64,000 bases of DNA from JAILLW01 sp045640905 (lineage in GTDB: Bacteria; Bacillota; Clostridia; Lachnospirales; Lachnospiraceae): positions 26,589-90,588 of the forward strand of contig JAZUFW010000081.1 in assembly GCA_045640905.1 (NCBI GenBank), given 5' to 3'. Of this stretch, positions 17,976 through 26,156 are shown one piece after another. A program made the translations under genes and the position numbers. Each line of letters starts with the position of its first letter. The stretch's first letter is position 1. Below the pieces are notes generated by a model. That model saw only the letters and a program-made list of their open reading frames with translations, had not been told where the DNA came from and did no database searches.

Positions 17976-19705
17976 AATGCTTGTGTTGCTGATTTTAATG
18001 CTTCTATGTCTTCGTGTGTGGCCTTTTCGGGCTTTACTCGGGCTAATGCCCGTTGAAGCACTGAAATGTCTTCTTTCAATTGCTTCTTTTCTTCTTTGGG
18101 CATATCCTTTTTCTGCGTATTCAGAAGTTCCTGAGCTTTGTACAGTACTTCGTTGGCTGCGCTTATTTCATTCAGAGCTTCTTTTTTAATTCCGTCGGAT
18201 TCGGCATACCGGGTCGCATCCAAAATGGCCTGTTCAATTTCGCTGTCGGACATTCTCTGATTATCGGTGATGGTAATCGATTGAGAGCGACCCGTGTCGA
18301 GATCTTTGGCCGAAACCATCAAAATACCGTTGGCATCGATATCGAAAGTTACTTCTATTTGGGGGACACCTGCAGGTGCCGCTTTAATTCCGTTTAGTTT
18401 GAATTTGCCGATGGTCTTGTTGTCACGTGCCATGGGACGTTCGCCCTGCAAAACGTGTATCTCAACACTGCGCTGATATGGAGCGGCGGTTGAGAAAATC
18501 TGTGAGTAATGAACGGGCAGGGTAGTATTACGCTCTACCAATCGGGTAGCAACCCCGCCGACCGTCTCTATAGACAAAGATAAAGGCGTGACATCAAGCA
18601 ACAAAATAGAACTGCCGCCACCGTATATTTCAAGTTCGCCTCCGGAAAGAGATTCACCCTGAACGGCGGCTCCTGTGGCAACGCATTCGTCGGGATTAAT
18701 ATTCTTTGAAGGAACCTTTCCCGTAAGAGCCTGTACTTTGTCAAATACTGCCGGAATTCTGGTTGAACCGCCGACCAAAAGGACACGACCCAGCTCGGAA
18801 GCGGCTATTCCGGCATCGTTTAAGGCGTTTCTGACCGGAATCGCGGTTCTCTCTATTAAATCTTTGGTCAGTTCGTTGAACTTGGCTCTGGATAAGGTAT
18901 ATTCGAAATTAATAGGGTTGGAGCGACCTGCACTTAAGTAAGGCAGATTGATATATGCGTTATCTACGCTTGAAAGCTCCTTTTTGGCTTGCTCTGCCGC
19001 TTCTTTAAGTCTCTGCATGGATGATGCATCTTTGCGCAAATCAACCTTAAAATCGCGTTTAACGACCTCTAAGAGGTGCTCTACGATTCGCTCGTCAAAA
19101 TCATCACCGCCCAAATGATTGTCGCCGTTGGTGGCCAATACTTCGATGACTCCGTCGCCGATTTCGATGATAGATACATCAAATGTACCGCCGCCCAAAT
19201 CGTATACCATTATCTTTTGCGCGGCGCCGTTATCAAGACCGTACGCCAAAGCTGCAGATGTGGGCTCGTTGATGATTCTTTTTACATTTAATCCGGCGAT
19301 TCGTCCGGCATCCTTGGTAGCCTGTCGCTGGATATCGTTAAAATAAGCGGGGACCGTGATAACGGCATCGGTAACCTTTTCACCCAGATAGCTTTCGGCT
19401 TCTTCTTTCATTTTGCGAAGAATCATGGCGGATATTTCCTGAGGGGAATAATTCTTGCCGTCTATATTTTTGCGCCAATCGGACCCCATATGACGTTTTA
19501 CGGAAGAAATGGTTCTGTCCGAATTGACGGCAGCCTGACGTATTGCCAAGGCACCGACCAGACGCTCGCCGTTTTTGGTAAAAGCGACTACACTCGGAGT
19601 GGTTCTTTGGCCCTGTTCGTTTGGAATTATTACCGGCTTTCCGCCTTCAACTACTGCTACGCAGCTGTTAGTTGTTCCTAAATCTATTCCTATTGTTTTT
19701 CCCAT
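17954..19705 (-). CDS. dnaK: Hsp70 chaperone (DnaK paralogue)
   Basis: 583 residues, shorter than the usual ~610-620 because the disordered C-terminal tail is missing; it stops at ALKNRAGF. All ATPase landmarks are intact: IGIDLGTTNS at the N-terminus, DLGGGTFDVS, and LVGGSTRIPAV. The substrate-binding region (DVTPLSLSIETVGG onward) is present. It is an ATP-dependent cytoplasmic chaperone. It is not next to hrcA, grpE or a standard dnaJ. Its operon partners are a membrane J-protein (10 nt upstream, whose stop overlaps the AGGAGGT here) and a zinc-ribbon membrane protein. It is probably a secondary Hsp70 working at the membrane with that J-protein. Confidence 0.9.
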   Translation of the reverse strand: MGKTIGIDLGTTNSCVAVVEGGKPVIIPNEQGQRTTPSVVAFTKNGERLVGALAIRQAAVNSDRTISSVKRHMGSDWRKNIDGKNYSPQEISAMILRKMKEEAESYLGEKVTDAVITVPAYFNDIQRQATKDAGRIAGLNVKRIINEPTSAALAYGLDNGAAQKIMVYDLGGGTFDVSIIEIGDGVIEVLATNGDNHLGGDDFDERIVEHLLEVVKRDFKVDLRKDASSMQRLKEAAEQAKKELSSVDNAYINLPYLSAGRSNPINFEYTLSRAKFNELTKDLIERTAIPVRNALNDAGIAASELGRVLLVGGSTRIPAVFDKVQALTGKVPSKNINPDECVATGAAVQGESLSGGELEIYGGGSSILLLDVTPLSLSIETVGGVATRLVERNTTLPVHYSQIFSTAAPYQRSVEIHVLQGERPMARDNKTIGKFKLNGIKAAPAGVPQIEVTFDIDANGILMVSAKDLDTGRSQSITITDNQRMSDSEIEQAILDATRYAESDGIKKEALNEISAANEVLYKAQELLNTQKKDMPKEEKKQLKEDISVLQRALARVKPEKATHEDIEALKSATQALKNRAGF

Positions 19706-19715
19706 ACTTTACCTC

Positions 19716-20534
19716 CTAAAATCCACCGAGTAGCAGCATTCCGAGAAGTCTCAGAATGAACTGGAAAATCATAAATCCCAGAATAAAGCGTCCGATTGTT
19801 CTGAAGGGATTGATTACGGTGGTATAACTGTATTCATTCTGCCCGAAAGAAGATTGCGATGCGGACCTGTATTTGCGATACAGATACGAATAAATACGAT
19901 TTTCGGGATCGAGTTTGATGGCACGTTCTATCATGTTGCAAGCCTCTGCGTAATCGCCGAGTCCTTCAAAAGCTACAGCGGATACATAGTACCATCTGGC
20001 ATTTCTGTAGGCGCTGGTCATATGTGACAGAATGGTTATTGCGTCATTGTATCGGCCCTGATTAACGGAGCTGATGGCTCTGACCAAATCCACGCTGTCA
20101 CCGTTTTCGGGTTTGGGTTTGGTGTCGTACGACGATTGATCCGCAAATCCGAAACCGAACAGATCACTGAAATCAAAGCCCCAATAATCGCTCGACCAAC
20201 CGCCGGGGCCCTGCTGATTATATCCTTGGCCGGAATAACCGCTTCGACCCGAATACGAATTGTTGTAGCCTTCGGAGCGATTGTAATATCCTCCCTGATA
20301 GCCTTGAGAGCGTGAAGAGTAGGTGTTTTGGCTCGAACGATACTTGGCGTACTTCTGAGGATTGTTCAACATATCGTACGCTTCGTTGATTTCATTCATT
20401 TTAGCGGCGGCTTTGGGATCATCGGGATGCAAATCCGGGTGATACTTTTTGGCCTGCGCTCTGTATGCTTTTTTGATTTCTTCCGGAGTGGCGTCCCTGC
20501 TGATGCCCAGAACGGAATAGGGATCTGTTATCAT
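19716..20534 (-). CDS. Membrane-anchored J-domain protein with TPR-like repeats
   Basis: 272 residues. An N-terminal J domain (1-68) carries the HPD motif at residues 32-34, needed to stimulate Hsp70 ATPase. A Tyr/Gly/Ser/Gln-rich low-complexity stretch (about 69-140) follows, then a helical TPR-like region (about 148-215) containing a DPENRIYSYL segment. A hydrophobic C-terminal anchor (about 245-270) ends the protein. It lacks the zinc fingers and C-terminal domains of true DnaJ. It starts 2 nt after the zinc-ribbon gene's stop and precedes the Hsp70, so it likely recruits that Hsp70 to the membrane. Confidence 0.85.
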   Translation of the reverse strand: MITDPYSVLGISRDATPEEIKKAYRAQAKKYHPDLHPDDPKAAAKMNEINEAYDMLNNPQKYAKYRSSQNTYSSRSQGYQGGYYNRSEGYNNSYSGRSGYSGQGYNQQGPGGWSSDYWGFDFSDLFGFGFADQSSYDTKPKPENGDSVDLVRAISSVNQGRYNDAITILSHMTSAYRNARWYYVSAVAFEGLGDYAEACNMIERAIKLDPENRIYSYLYRKYRSASQSSFGQNEYSYTTVINPFRTIGRFILGFMIFQFILRLLGMLLLGGF

Positions 20535-20536
20535 GT

Positions 20537-20971
20537 TTATGTCCTTTTGGTAAATTCGTTATGACACTTGGTACAGCGTACCGCAATGTTCTTTCCTTTG
20601 GGCGGCTTTCTGATTCTGACGTATGATTTGCATACGGGACATTTGTAATATTTGTGAGTATTGCGGTCACGCCACATGCCCTTGTATCGTGAAACAGTCT
20701 TTGAAAAGGAAGAAAACAGTCGAAGATATGCGCTGTTTTCCTGCGTTCTTTTATAAATGTTTCGAGAGAAAGCCCTAAATATGTATACTATCAAAAGAAT
20801 CGTAGACAGGAAAGAAAAATAAGTCAAAGCAGGCAACAGTCTGCGAAAGAGTGAAACAACCATGGATACTAAGGCCAATATGAAAATGCCGTGATTTAAT
20901 TCGTCGGAGCCGTAACGCCCCTGCATAAAGCCGTTAAGTCGATATCCTAAGTCTCTAAGAAAATTTTTCAT
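20537..20971 (-). CDS. Small membrane protein with C-terminal zinc ribbon
   Basis: 144 residues with AGGAG before the start. Two hydrophobic helices (about 27-45 and 48-68) are followed by a basic linker. The C-terminal zinc ribbon has CPVC (about residues 111-114) and CTKC (about 133-136), which is predicted to be cytoplasmic. It is the first gene of the operon with the J-protein and Hsp70. The ribbon may bind nucleic acid or protein. I do not recognise a named family. Its translational coupling to the J-protein suggests a common membrane complex. Confidence 0.75.
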   Translation of the reverse strand: MKNFLRDLGYRLNGFMQGRYGSDELNHGIFILALVSMVVSLFRRLLPALTYFSFLSTILLIVYIFRAFSRNIYKRTQENSAYLRLFSSFSKTVSRYKGMWRDRNTHKYYKCPVCKSYVRIRKPPKGKNIAVRCTKCHNEFTKRT

Positions 20972-21022
20972 GTTAATAATCTCCTAATGCAAAGTGGAGG
21001 ACTGTGAATAGTAACGATAAAT

Positions 21023-21072
21023 GAATTATCCGATAATTCGGGTATGTTTTCAATTAATCAATTATGATTAAT
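21023..21072 (-). promoter_or_regulatory. Promoter with two inverted repeats for the J-protein/Hsp70 operon
   Basis: On the minus strand TTGAAA (21053-21048) and GATAAT (21030-21025) are 17 bp apart. GAATTAT-CCG-ATAATTC (21023-21039) overlaps the -10. ATTAATCA-ATTA-TGATTAAT (21053-21072) abuts the -35. Both repeats are perfect. No CIRCE-type heat-shock operator is present. Confidence 0.5.
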
Positions 21073-21086
21073 TTCTAAAAGAAGTA

Positions 21087-21119
21087 TAAAAAACAGGCTC
21101 GGGAAATTCCCGAGCCTGT
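21087..21119 (-). terminator. Terminator of the zinc-ribbon lipid-face protein gene
   Basis: 21093-21104 and 21108-21119 form a perfect 12-bp GC-rich stem with a 3-nt loop. On the minus strand it is followed by TTTTTT, as expected for a terminator of the gene ending at 21141. Confidence 0.9.
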
Positions 21120-21140
21120 AAATGTTACAAAACTTATATT

Positions 21141-22028
21141 TTAGTTAAAGTAGAATTTTACGGAATCGATATACCACTTTCCGCCCATCTTGATAATTTC
21201 ATAGTCGGCTTCATATTTACCGTGACCGTCTTTACCCTTAATCTTGTAAACAACTTCAACTTCGTATCCTGCGGAAGCTTTGACCTTAGAGCAATCTTTT
21301 ACGAAAGAATTGAAAGCCTTGGAAATTTTCTTGCAGTCAGAATCGCTGTAATCAATGTCATATGAGTACTCAAGGGCTTCCATCAAATCTTCAACGTCAT
21401 CTTCATCAAGTTCGTATTCGTCACCGAGATCACTCAATTCGTCGGAATAATCTTCGAGATCGTCCTTGTCAATCTTATCAACATCTTTGATTTCGTAGGT
21501 AATCTTCCAATCCTTGCCGTATTCGTCTTCCCAATCATCGTAGAGATCATCAAGATAATCCTCGGATATTGAAGAGAACATGTTCATGGATTCGGTAAAA
21601 TCTTCGAAATCATCTTTGTCTTCGAAAACAGGCTTAAATGTTTGAACTGTGCTGTCCCATGAAGAAACAATTGACTTCGGCATATACAATTCGTCGAATT
21701 TGGCAGGATCCTTGCATTCTGAATTATAAAGCTTTACGAGAGTCTTAACTGTCTTTTTGTATGATCCGCCGAGACTCATAAATGCAATAATCAAAATCAC
21801 AATTAAAGCAACAGCTCCTGCTGCGATACCGATTATTAACCCCATATTATTCTTTTTAGGTGCTGCACCGACGGGAGCCATGTTGGGTACGCCGGGATTG
21901 GGAGCACTCTGACCCTGATTGGGAGCAGGTGCGGTTGCAGGATTAGCAGCGGGCATCTTGGTTCCGCATGTGCCGCAGAATTCTGCATCGTCGGCTAACT
22001 GAGCGCCGCATGTAGGACAAAATTTCAT
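21141..22028 (-). CDS. Zinc-ribbon membrane protein with acidic extracellular domain
   Basis: 295 residues with GGAGGG upstream. The N-terminal zinc ribbon has Cys4, Cys7, Cys18 and Cys21. A Pro/Ala/Asn-rich linker (about 25-60) leads to one transmembrane helix (about 62-86). A ~205-residue exported domain follows, very rich in Asp, Glu, Tyr and Ser around DDLYDDWEDEYG and DKDDLEDY, ending in a compact beta-rich segment. Such a layout is common in Firmicutes, but the function is not known. It is a single-gene unit with its own promoter and terminator, divergent from the PLP decarboxylase gene. Confidence 0.75.
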   Translation of the reverse strand: MKFCPTCGAQLADDAEFCGTCGTKMPAANPATAPAPNQGQSAPNPGVPNMAPVGAAPKKNNMGLIIGIAAGAVALIVILIIAFMSLGGSYKKTVKTLVKLYNSECKDPAKFDELYMPKSIVSSWDSTVQTFKPVFEDKDDFEDFTESMNMFSSISEDYLDDLYDDWEDEYGKDWKITYEIKDVDKIDKDDLEDYSDELSDLGDEYELDEDDVEDLMEALEYSYDIDYSDSDCKKISKAFNSFVKDCSKVKASAGYEVEVVYKIKGKDGHGKYEADYEIIKMGGKWYIDSVKFYFN

Positions 22029-22069
22029 ATCTGTATCCCTCCATTAGTATGTTAATATGCAATACATAC

Positions 22070-22098
22070 ATTTTAGTCTGATAAAGTGCCTTTGTCAA
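22070..22098 (-). promoter_or_regulatory. Sigma-A promoter for the zinc-ribbon protein gene
   Basis: On the minus strand a perfect TTGACA (22098-22093), 17 bp, and TAAAAT (22075-22070). The -35 hexamer is superimposed on the -35 of the divergent promoter. Confidence 0.7.
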
Positions 22099-22119
22099 TT
22101 GCCGCTAATGATGTATAAT
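22092..22119 (+). promoter_or_regulatory. Sigma-A promoter for the PLP decarboxylase operon
   Basis: TTGTCA (22092-22097), 16 bp, TATAAT (22114-22119), start near 22126. It shares the bases TTGTCAA with the minus-strand promoter. Confidence 0.65.
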
Positions 22120-22162
22120 GTTAATGTTTGTGTATATAAAATATATGTTTGCGAGGTGTTTT

Positions 22163-23356
22163 ATGGGGGCTAATTTGCAGACACCGTTTTACAGAATCAG
22201 GACACGTTTTCTTGATTACGATATTGAACTGTTAAACGGCGCGTTAAAAAAGAACTGGGGAAATTACATATGTGGATATTCGGTAAAGACGAACTCGCTT
22301 CCTTGGCTTTTGAATTACCTTCGAAAGAATAATTTTTATGCGGAAGTAGTTTCTTTTGAAGAGTATGATCTGGTCAGAAGAATCGGATTTCCCATAGCCG
22401 ACATAATATATAACGGTCCCATAAAGGATAAGGATGTTTTTGATGAGGTCCTTTTGGGCGGCGGTTACGTTAATTTGGATTCGAATTATGAAATAGAATA
22501 CCTGAAGGAACTGACGGATAATAATCCCGGTCGGGAGTTCAATATCGGCCTCAGAGTTAATTGTGATATTGCGGCCCTTTGCCCTGACGAAGAATTGAGC
22601 GAAAAAGACGGCGGACGCTTCGGGTACTGCTATGAAAACGGTGTTTTGGGAGAGGTTATAGAATGCCTGAAGGCCATGGGAGTAAAGATAAAAGGCCTTC
22701 ACCTTCATGCATCGACCAAGTCAAGATCCGTTGATGTTTTTGCGAAGCTTGCGAGCATGGCTTGTAAGATTAAAGAAGAGTATAATCTGTCATTTGACTA
22801 TGTTGACATGGGCGGCGGATACTTCGGAGGCGATGACAGGCAGCCGGGATATCCTCAATATTTCGAGGCTATATGCAGAGAACTCCGTAAAAGCTTTTCA
22901 CCGGAGAACACATGCCTAATTGTGGAACCGGGAATCTCTTTGGTTTCCCGATGCACTACATTTGAGACTTCGGTAATTGATGTTAAAAAGATCAGAGGAA
23001 CAGATTACGTGGTTACTGACGGGAGCCGTGTGAATTTGAATCCGCTTGTTACCAGACACGTTTTTCCCAACCATATCGAATACATGAACAGAATGAAACG
23101 TGAGAATGTATCGACTCAATGGGTGTGCGGTGCCACATGTATGGAATATGACAGAATTTTTGAAATAAAAGATTCTGACGGCCTTTTGCCCGGAGATCAG
23201 ATCATATATGATATGGCAGGCGGATATACCATGTGCTTAAACCCGATGTTTATTCATTATCTTCCGCCGGTATATGTTGAATATGAAGACGGATCGATAT
23301 TTATGGCCAGGGATGCCTGGACCAATAAAGAATATATGCAGTTAAACTACATATAA
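22163..23356 (+). CDS. PLP-dependent decarboxylase, alanine-racemase fold (LysA/ornithine type)
   Basis: 397 residues from ATG 22163, which has GAGG 6 nt upstream; earlier in-frame ATGs lie within the promoter leader. The fold-type III signature is complete: YSVKTNS with the PLP lysine K42, GLHLHAS, the phosphate loop MGGGYFGG, VEPGISLV, and WVCGATCMEYD with the catalytic Cys from the second subunit. This matches diaminopimelate/ornithine/carboxynorspermidine decarboxylases. It is somewhat shorter than LysA (~420) and is not in a lysine operon, so substrate is uncertain. It is followed by VanW and asparagine synthetase genes, perhaps a pathway for an amino-acid-derived surface modification. 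Confidence 0.82.
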   Translation: MGANLQTPFYRIRTRFLDYDIELLNGALKKNWGNYICGYSVKTNSLPWLLNYLRKNNFYAEVVSFEEYDLVRRIGFPIADIIYNGPIKDKDVFDEVLLGGGYVNLDSNYEIEYLKELTDNNPGREFNIGLRVNCDIAALCPDEELSEKDGGRFGYCYENGVLGEVIECLKAMGVKIKGLHLHASTKSRSVDVFAKLASMACKIKEEYNLSFDYVDMGGGYFGGDDRQPGYPQYFEAICRELRKSFSPENTCLIVEPGISLVSRCTTFETSVIDVKKIRGTDYVVTDGSRVNLNPLVTRHVFPNHIEYMNRMKRENVSTQWVCGATCMEYDRIFEIKDSDGLLPGDQIIYDMAGGYTMCLNPMFIHYLPPVYVEYEDGSIFMARDAWTNKEYMQLNYI

Positions 23357-23373
23357 AAATGATAGGGGAATAT

Positions 23374-24156
23374 ATGAAAAAGAAAGTTTTTTCCTTTGCC
23401 GTTGCATTAATTCTGTTACTTGGCATGAGTATTAGCGCTTATGCTGCAGTGCTTACTCCCGAAGAAGAGGCAGCGCTCGTAAACGATCAGATTCAATACG
23501 CTGCGGCCAATAAACTGACGCCCGAAGAATATGTGACGTTCATGAATCAGAATACGGCTTTTGATTTGAAAGCCTATATGTATTACAACGAAGATTTGAT
23601 GAGCAAGTATACCAATCATTATTGGAAGTACTATGAGCATTATTTGAACAGCGGCTTTAAAAATAACAGAGTACATGCTTTTCCTGCGGACGATACGTAT
23701 AATACCGTGACGCTCGGAAGATACCAGACAACTTACAATGCAAAGATTCAAAGAGCCACCAATGTCCAGCTGGCGTGTCAGTATATGAACGGAACGATAG
23801 TTCCCGCGGGCGGAGCTTTTTCGTATAATGAAGCTGTGGGACCCAGAACTGTCGACCGCGGATACAAGATAGCTCATGTCTATTCCGGCGGTCAGGTAAT
23901 TGACGGCCTCGGCGGAGGAATATGCCAGGTTTCGTCGACCTTGTACGTAGCAATGCTGATAGCGAGGATTCCGGCTTACGAGCACCATTTTCATTCGCTT
24001 CCGGTTTCATACCTGAAGCCAAATCTGGATGCTACGGTCAGCTGGGGAACATTGGATTTATCGTTTATTAATCCGTTTGACTTTCCCATAATCATTTTGG
24101 CGGAAGCCAATGACGGAGTATGTACCATCAATATTTGCAAATATACAGGTAAATAA
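23374..24156 (+). CDS. VanW family exported protein
   Basis: 260 residues from ATG 23374 (AGGGG upstream). A signal peptide ends near SAYA at about residue 25. The central to C-terminal part has the VanW core: RATNVQLACQYMNGTIV, GAFSYNEAVGPRT, GGGICQVSSTLYVA and HHFHSLPVSY. VanW proteins occur in some vancomycin-resistance clusters and in many Firmicutes; their biochemical role is unclear but is at the cell envelope. The N-terminal ~100 residues are a helical extension. It lies 17 nt after the decarboxylase and 1 nt before asnB. Confidence 0.88.
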   Translation: MKKKVFSFAVALILLLGMSISAYAAVLTPEEEAALVNDQIQYAAANKLTPEEYVTFMNQNTAFDLKAYMYYNEDLMSKYTNHYWKYYEHYLNSGFKNNRVHAFPADDTYNTVTLGRYQTTYNAKIQRATNVQLACQYMNGTIVPAGGAFSYNEAVGPRTVDRGYKIAHVYSGGQVIDGLGGGICQVSSTLYVAMLIARIPAYEHHFHSLPVSYLKPNLDATVSWGTLDLSFINPFDFPIIILAEANDGVCTINICKYTGK

Positions 24157-24157
24157 T

Positions 24158-26056
24158 ATGTGCGGAATTTGCGGCTTTATCACAAATCAAAATATAGAAA
24201 AGACAGCTCTTATCGCGATGAACGATACGATGTATCACAGAGGTCCCGATGATTCGGGAGCTGAGATATTCCCTTCATCCGGCAAACTGGTGGGGCTGGC
24301 TCAAAGAAGACTGTCCATATTGGACTTATCCTCTCTCGGACATCAGCCGATGCATTCAAACGACGGACGCATCAGTGTGGTTTATAACGGTGAAATATAC
24401 AATTTCCAAGAGATTCGAGAGGAATTAAAGGATTATTCGTTTAAGTCAAATTGTGACACGGAAGTCATAATTGCCTCATATTTGAAGTGGGGTATTGAAT
24501 GCCTGTCAAGATTTAACGGAATGTTTGCCATAGCATTGTTTGACGCAAAGGAAGAGTGCCTGTACCTTGTGCGCGACAGAATCGGCAAAAAGCCCCTGTA
24601 TTACGAACTTGAAAAGACGGGTTCGGGAACCAATATCTACTTCGGCTCCGAGCTGAAGCCTATTATGGCCCGCCCCGGATTTAACTGCAAAATCAGACAG
24701 GATATTATCAGCCGTTTTTTATATCAGCAATATATAAATGCACCCGATACGGTATTTGAAAATGTATATAAGTTGGAGCCGGGTGCGTGCCTTAAGTATT
24801 CCTTAAAAGAAGAAAATGACATCAGTGTCAGTAAATATTGGGACATCGCCGAAGTCTATCACAGAATGCGCCAAAATCCCGTGGACAATTATGATGAAGC
24901 AAAGGCCTGCCTTAAGGAGTTGCTCAGGGGATCCGTAAAGAGTCGAATGATTTCGGATGTTCCTTTGGGAACGTTCCTGTCGGGGGGATATGATTCTTCG
25001 CTTGTTTCGGCTATTGCGGCAGAACTCAGTTCGACACCGATAAAGACATTTTCAATAGGCTTTAATGAAGAAAAATACAACGAGGCGAAATACGCCAAAG
25101 AAGTAGCGCAATATTTGGGTACCGATCATACCGAGATGTATATTTCCGAAGATGATATGTATGAACTGGTATCGAGCATTCCGAAGTATTATGATGAGCC
25201 GTTTGCAGATTCGTCACAGATATGCACCATGCTGGTTTCGCGTCTGGCCAAAGAAAAGGTCACGGTTGCTTTATCGGGAGACGGCGGAGATGAATTTTTC
25301 TGCGGTTACAATATTTATGAAAATGTCAGACAGGCTCAAATGCTTGATATTCCGGGTGCTGTGACACACGGTATTTTCAATGCACCGTTAATTAAAAACA
25401 CGGGGTTATTCAATAAACTGCCGTTTAGAGTAAAGGTTATAGCCAACAATCGAAATCCCGAGACCAAGACACAGTTCGGTTCGGGCTCCTACGTTGATAC
25501 ATCGTTAAAGATGGTTAAGGCCGATTCAATCAGCTGTCAGTATGAGACGGAGAGCCGTTACGGAGTAAAGGACTGGCAGATTAGGAGAATGCTGCTTGAT
25601 ATGGATACATATCTGCCGGGCGATATTCTGGCCAAGGTTGACCGTGCATCCATGAGATATTCATTGGAATCTCGTTGCCCGATCCTTGATAAGGATGTGA
25701 TGGAATATTCGTTCAGAATGGATCATTCCTTTAAATTTGACCATGGTAACAAAAAGAGAATTTTGAAGGATATAGCATACGATTATATTCCCAAGGAATT
25801 ATTGGATCGTCCCAAGGTCGGATTCGGAGTACCTTTGGATAAATGGCTGAGAGGACCGCTTCATGATGAATTGTGGTCGATGTGCGATGAATCCTTGTTA
25901 ATCAAGCAGGATATCTTTGATGTAAAGTTCGTCCGCGACACCATTGAGCATTACTTAAAGGTAGGAGACGGAGGCCCGGCAACGGGAAGAAACTATTCAA
26001 AAATCGCATGGTCATTCTTCGTATTCCAGCAGTGGTATAAGGAATATTTTTGCTAA
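24158..26056 (+). CDS. asnB: Asparagine synthase (glutamine-hydrolysing)
   Basis: 632 residues. The start at 24158 is fixed by the catalytic Cys2 (MCGICGF), which must become the N-terminus of the glutaminase domain; an upstream ATG would destroy this. The glutaminase domain (1-~205) holds HRGPDDSG. The synthetase domain holds the ATP pyrophosphatase loop SGGYDSS (about 275-281) and GDGGDEFFCGYN. It makes asparagine from aspartate, glutamine and ATP. AsnB-like enzymes next to envelope genes sometimes amidate peptidoglycan or polymer precursors, an alternative here. It starts 1 nt after the VanW stop, so it is translationally coupled. Confidence 0.93.
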   Translation: MCGICGFITNQNIEKTALIAMNDTMYHRGPDDSGAEIFPSSGKLVGLAQRRLSILDLSSLGHQPMHSNDGRISVVYNGEIYNFQEIREELKDYSFKSNCDTEVIIASYLKWGIECLSRFNGMFAIALFDAKEECLYLVRDRIGKKPLYYELEKTGSGTNIYFGSELKPIMARPGFNCKIRQDIISRFLYQQYINAPDTVFENVYKLEPGACLKYSLKEENDISVSKYWDIAEVYHRMRQNPVDNYDEAKACLKELLRGSVKSRMISDVPLGTFLSGGYDSSLVSAIAAELSSTPIKTFSIGFNEEKYNEAKYAKEVAQYLGTDHTEMYISEDDMYELVSSIPKYYDEPFADSSQICTMLVSRLAKEKVTVALSGDGGDEFFCGYNIYENVRQAQMLDIPGAVTHGIFNAPLIKNTGLFNKLPFRVKVIANNRNPETKTQFGSGSYVDTSLKMVKADSISCQYETESRYGVKDWQIRRMLLDMDTYLPGDILAKVDRASMRYSLESRCPILDKDVMEYSFRMDHSFKFDHGNKKRILKDIAYDYIPKELLDRPKVGFGVPLDKWLRGPLHDELWSMCDESLLIKQDIFDVKFVRDTIEHYLKVGDGGPATGRNYSKIAWSFFVFQQWYKEYFC

Positions 26057-26088
26057 TGACGCTATCGTAGCGCTCAAACGCGCATGCA

Positions 26089-26117
26089 TAAACAAAATTC
26101 GATTAATGTGATATAAT
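26089..26117 (+). promoter_or_regulatory. Extended -10 promoter giving a possibly leaderless transcript
   Basis: TAAACA (26089-26094), 17 bp, TATAAT (26112-26117) with TG at 26109-26110. The expected start (~26124) coincides with the first ATG of the next reading frame. Confidence 0.5.
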
Positions 26118-26119
26118 AG

Positions 26120-26156
26120 GCCCATGATTATTTTGAAAATCATGGGCTTAATTTTT
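26120..26156 (+). terminator. Terminator-like hairpin over the next gene's start codon
   Basis: GCCCATGATT (26120-26129) pairs perfectly with AATCATGGGC (26138-26147), with an 8-nt loop, followed by TTAATTTTTT. It has the form of the asnB terminator but overlaps the first codons at 26124. Confidence 0.7.

Noticed and set aside
21000..21090. CIRCE heat-shock operator for the Hsp70 operon
   Set aside because: I looked for TTAGCACTC-N9-GAGTGCTAA or a near match and found none; the repeats present are different.
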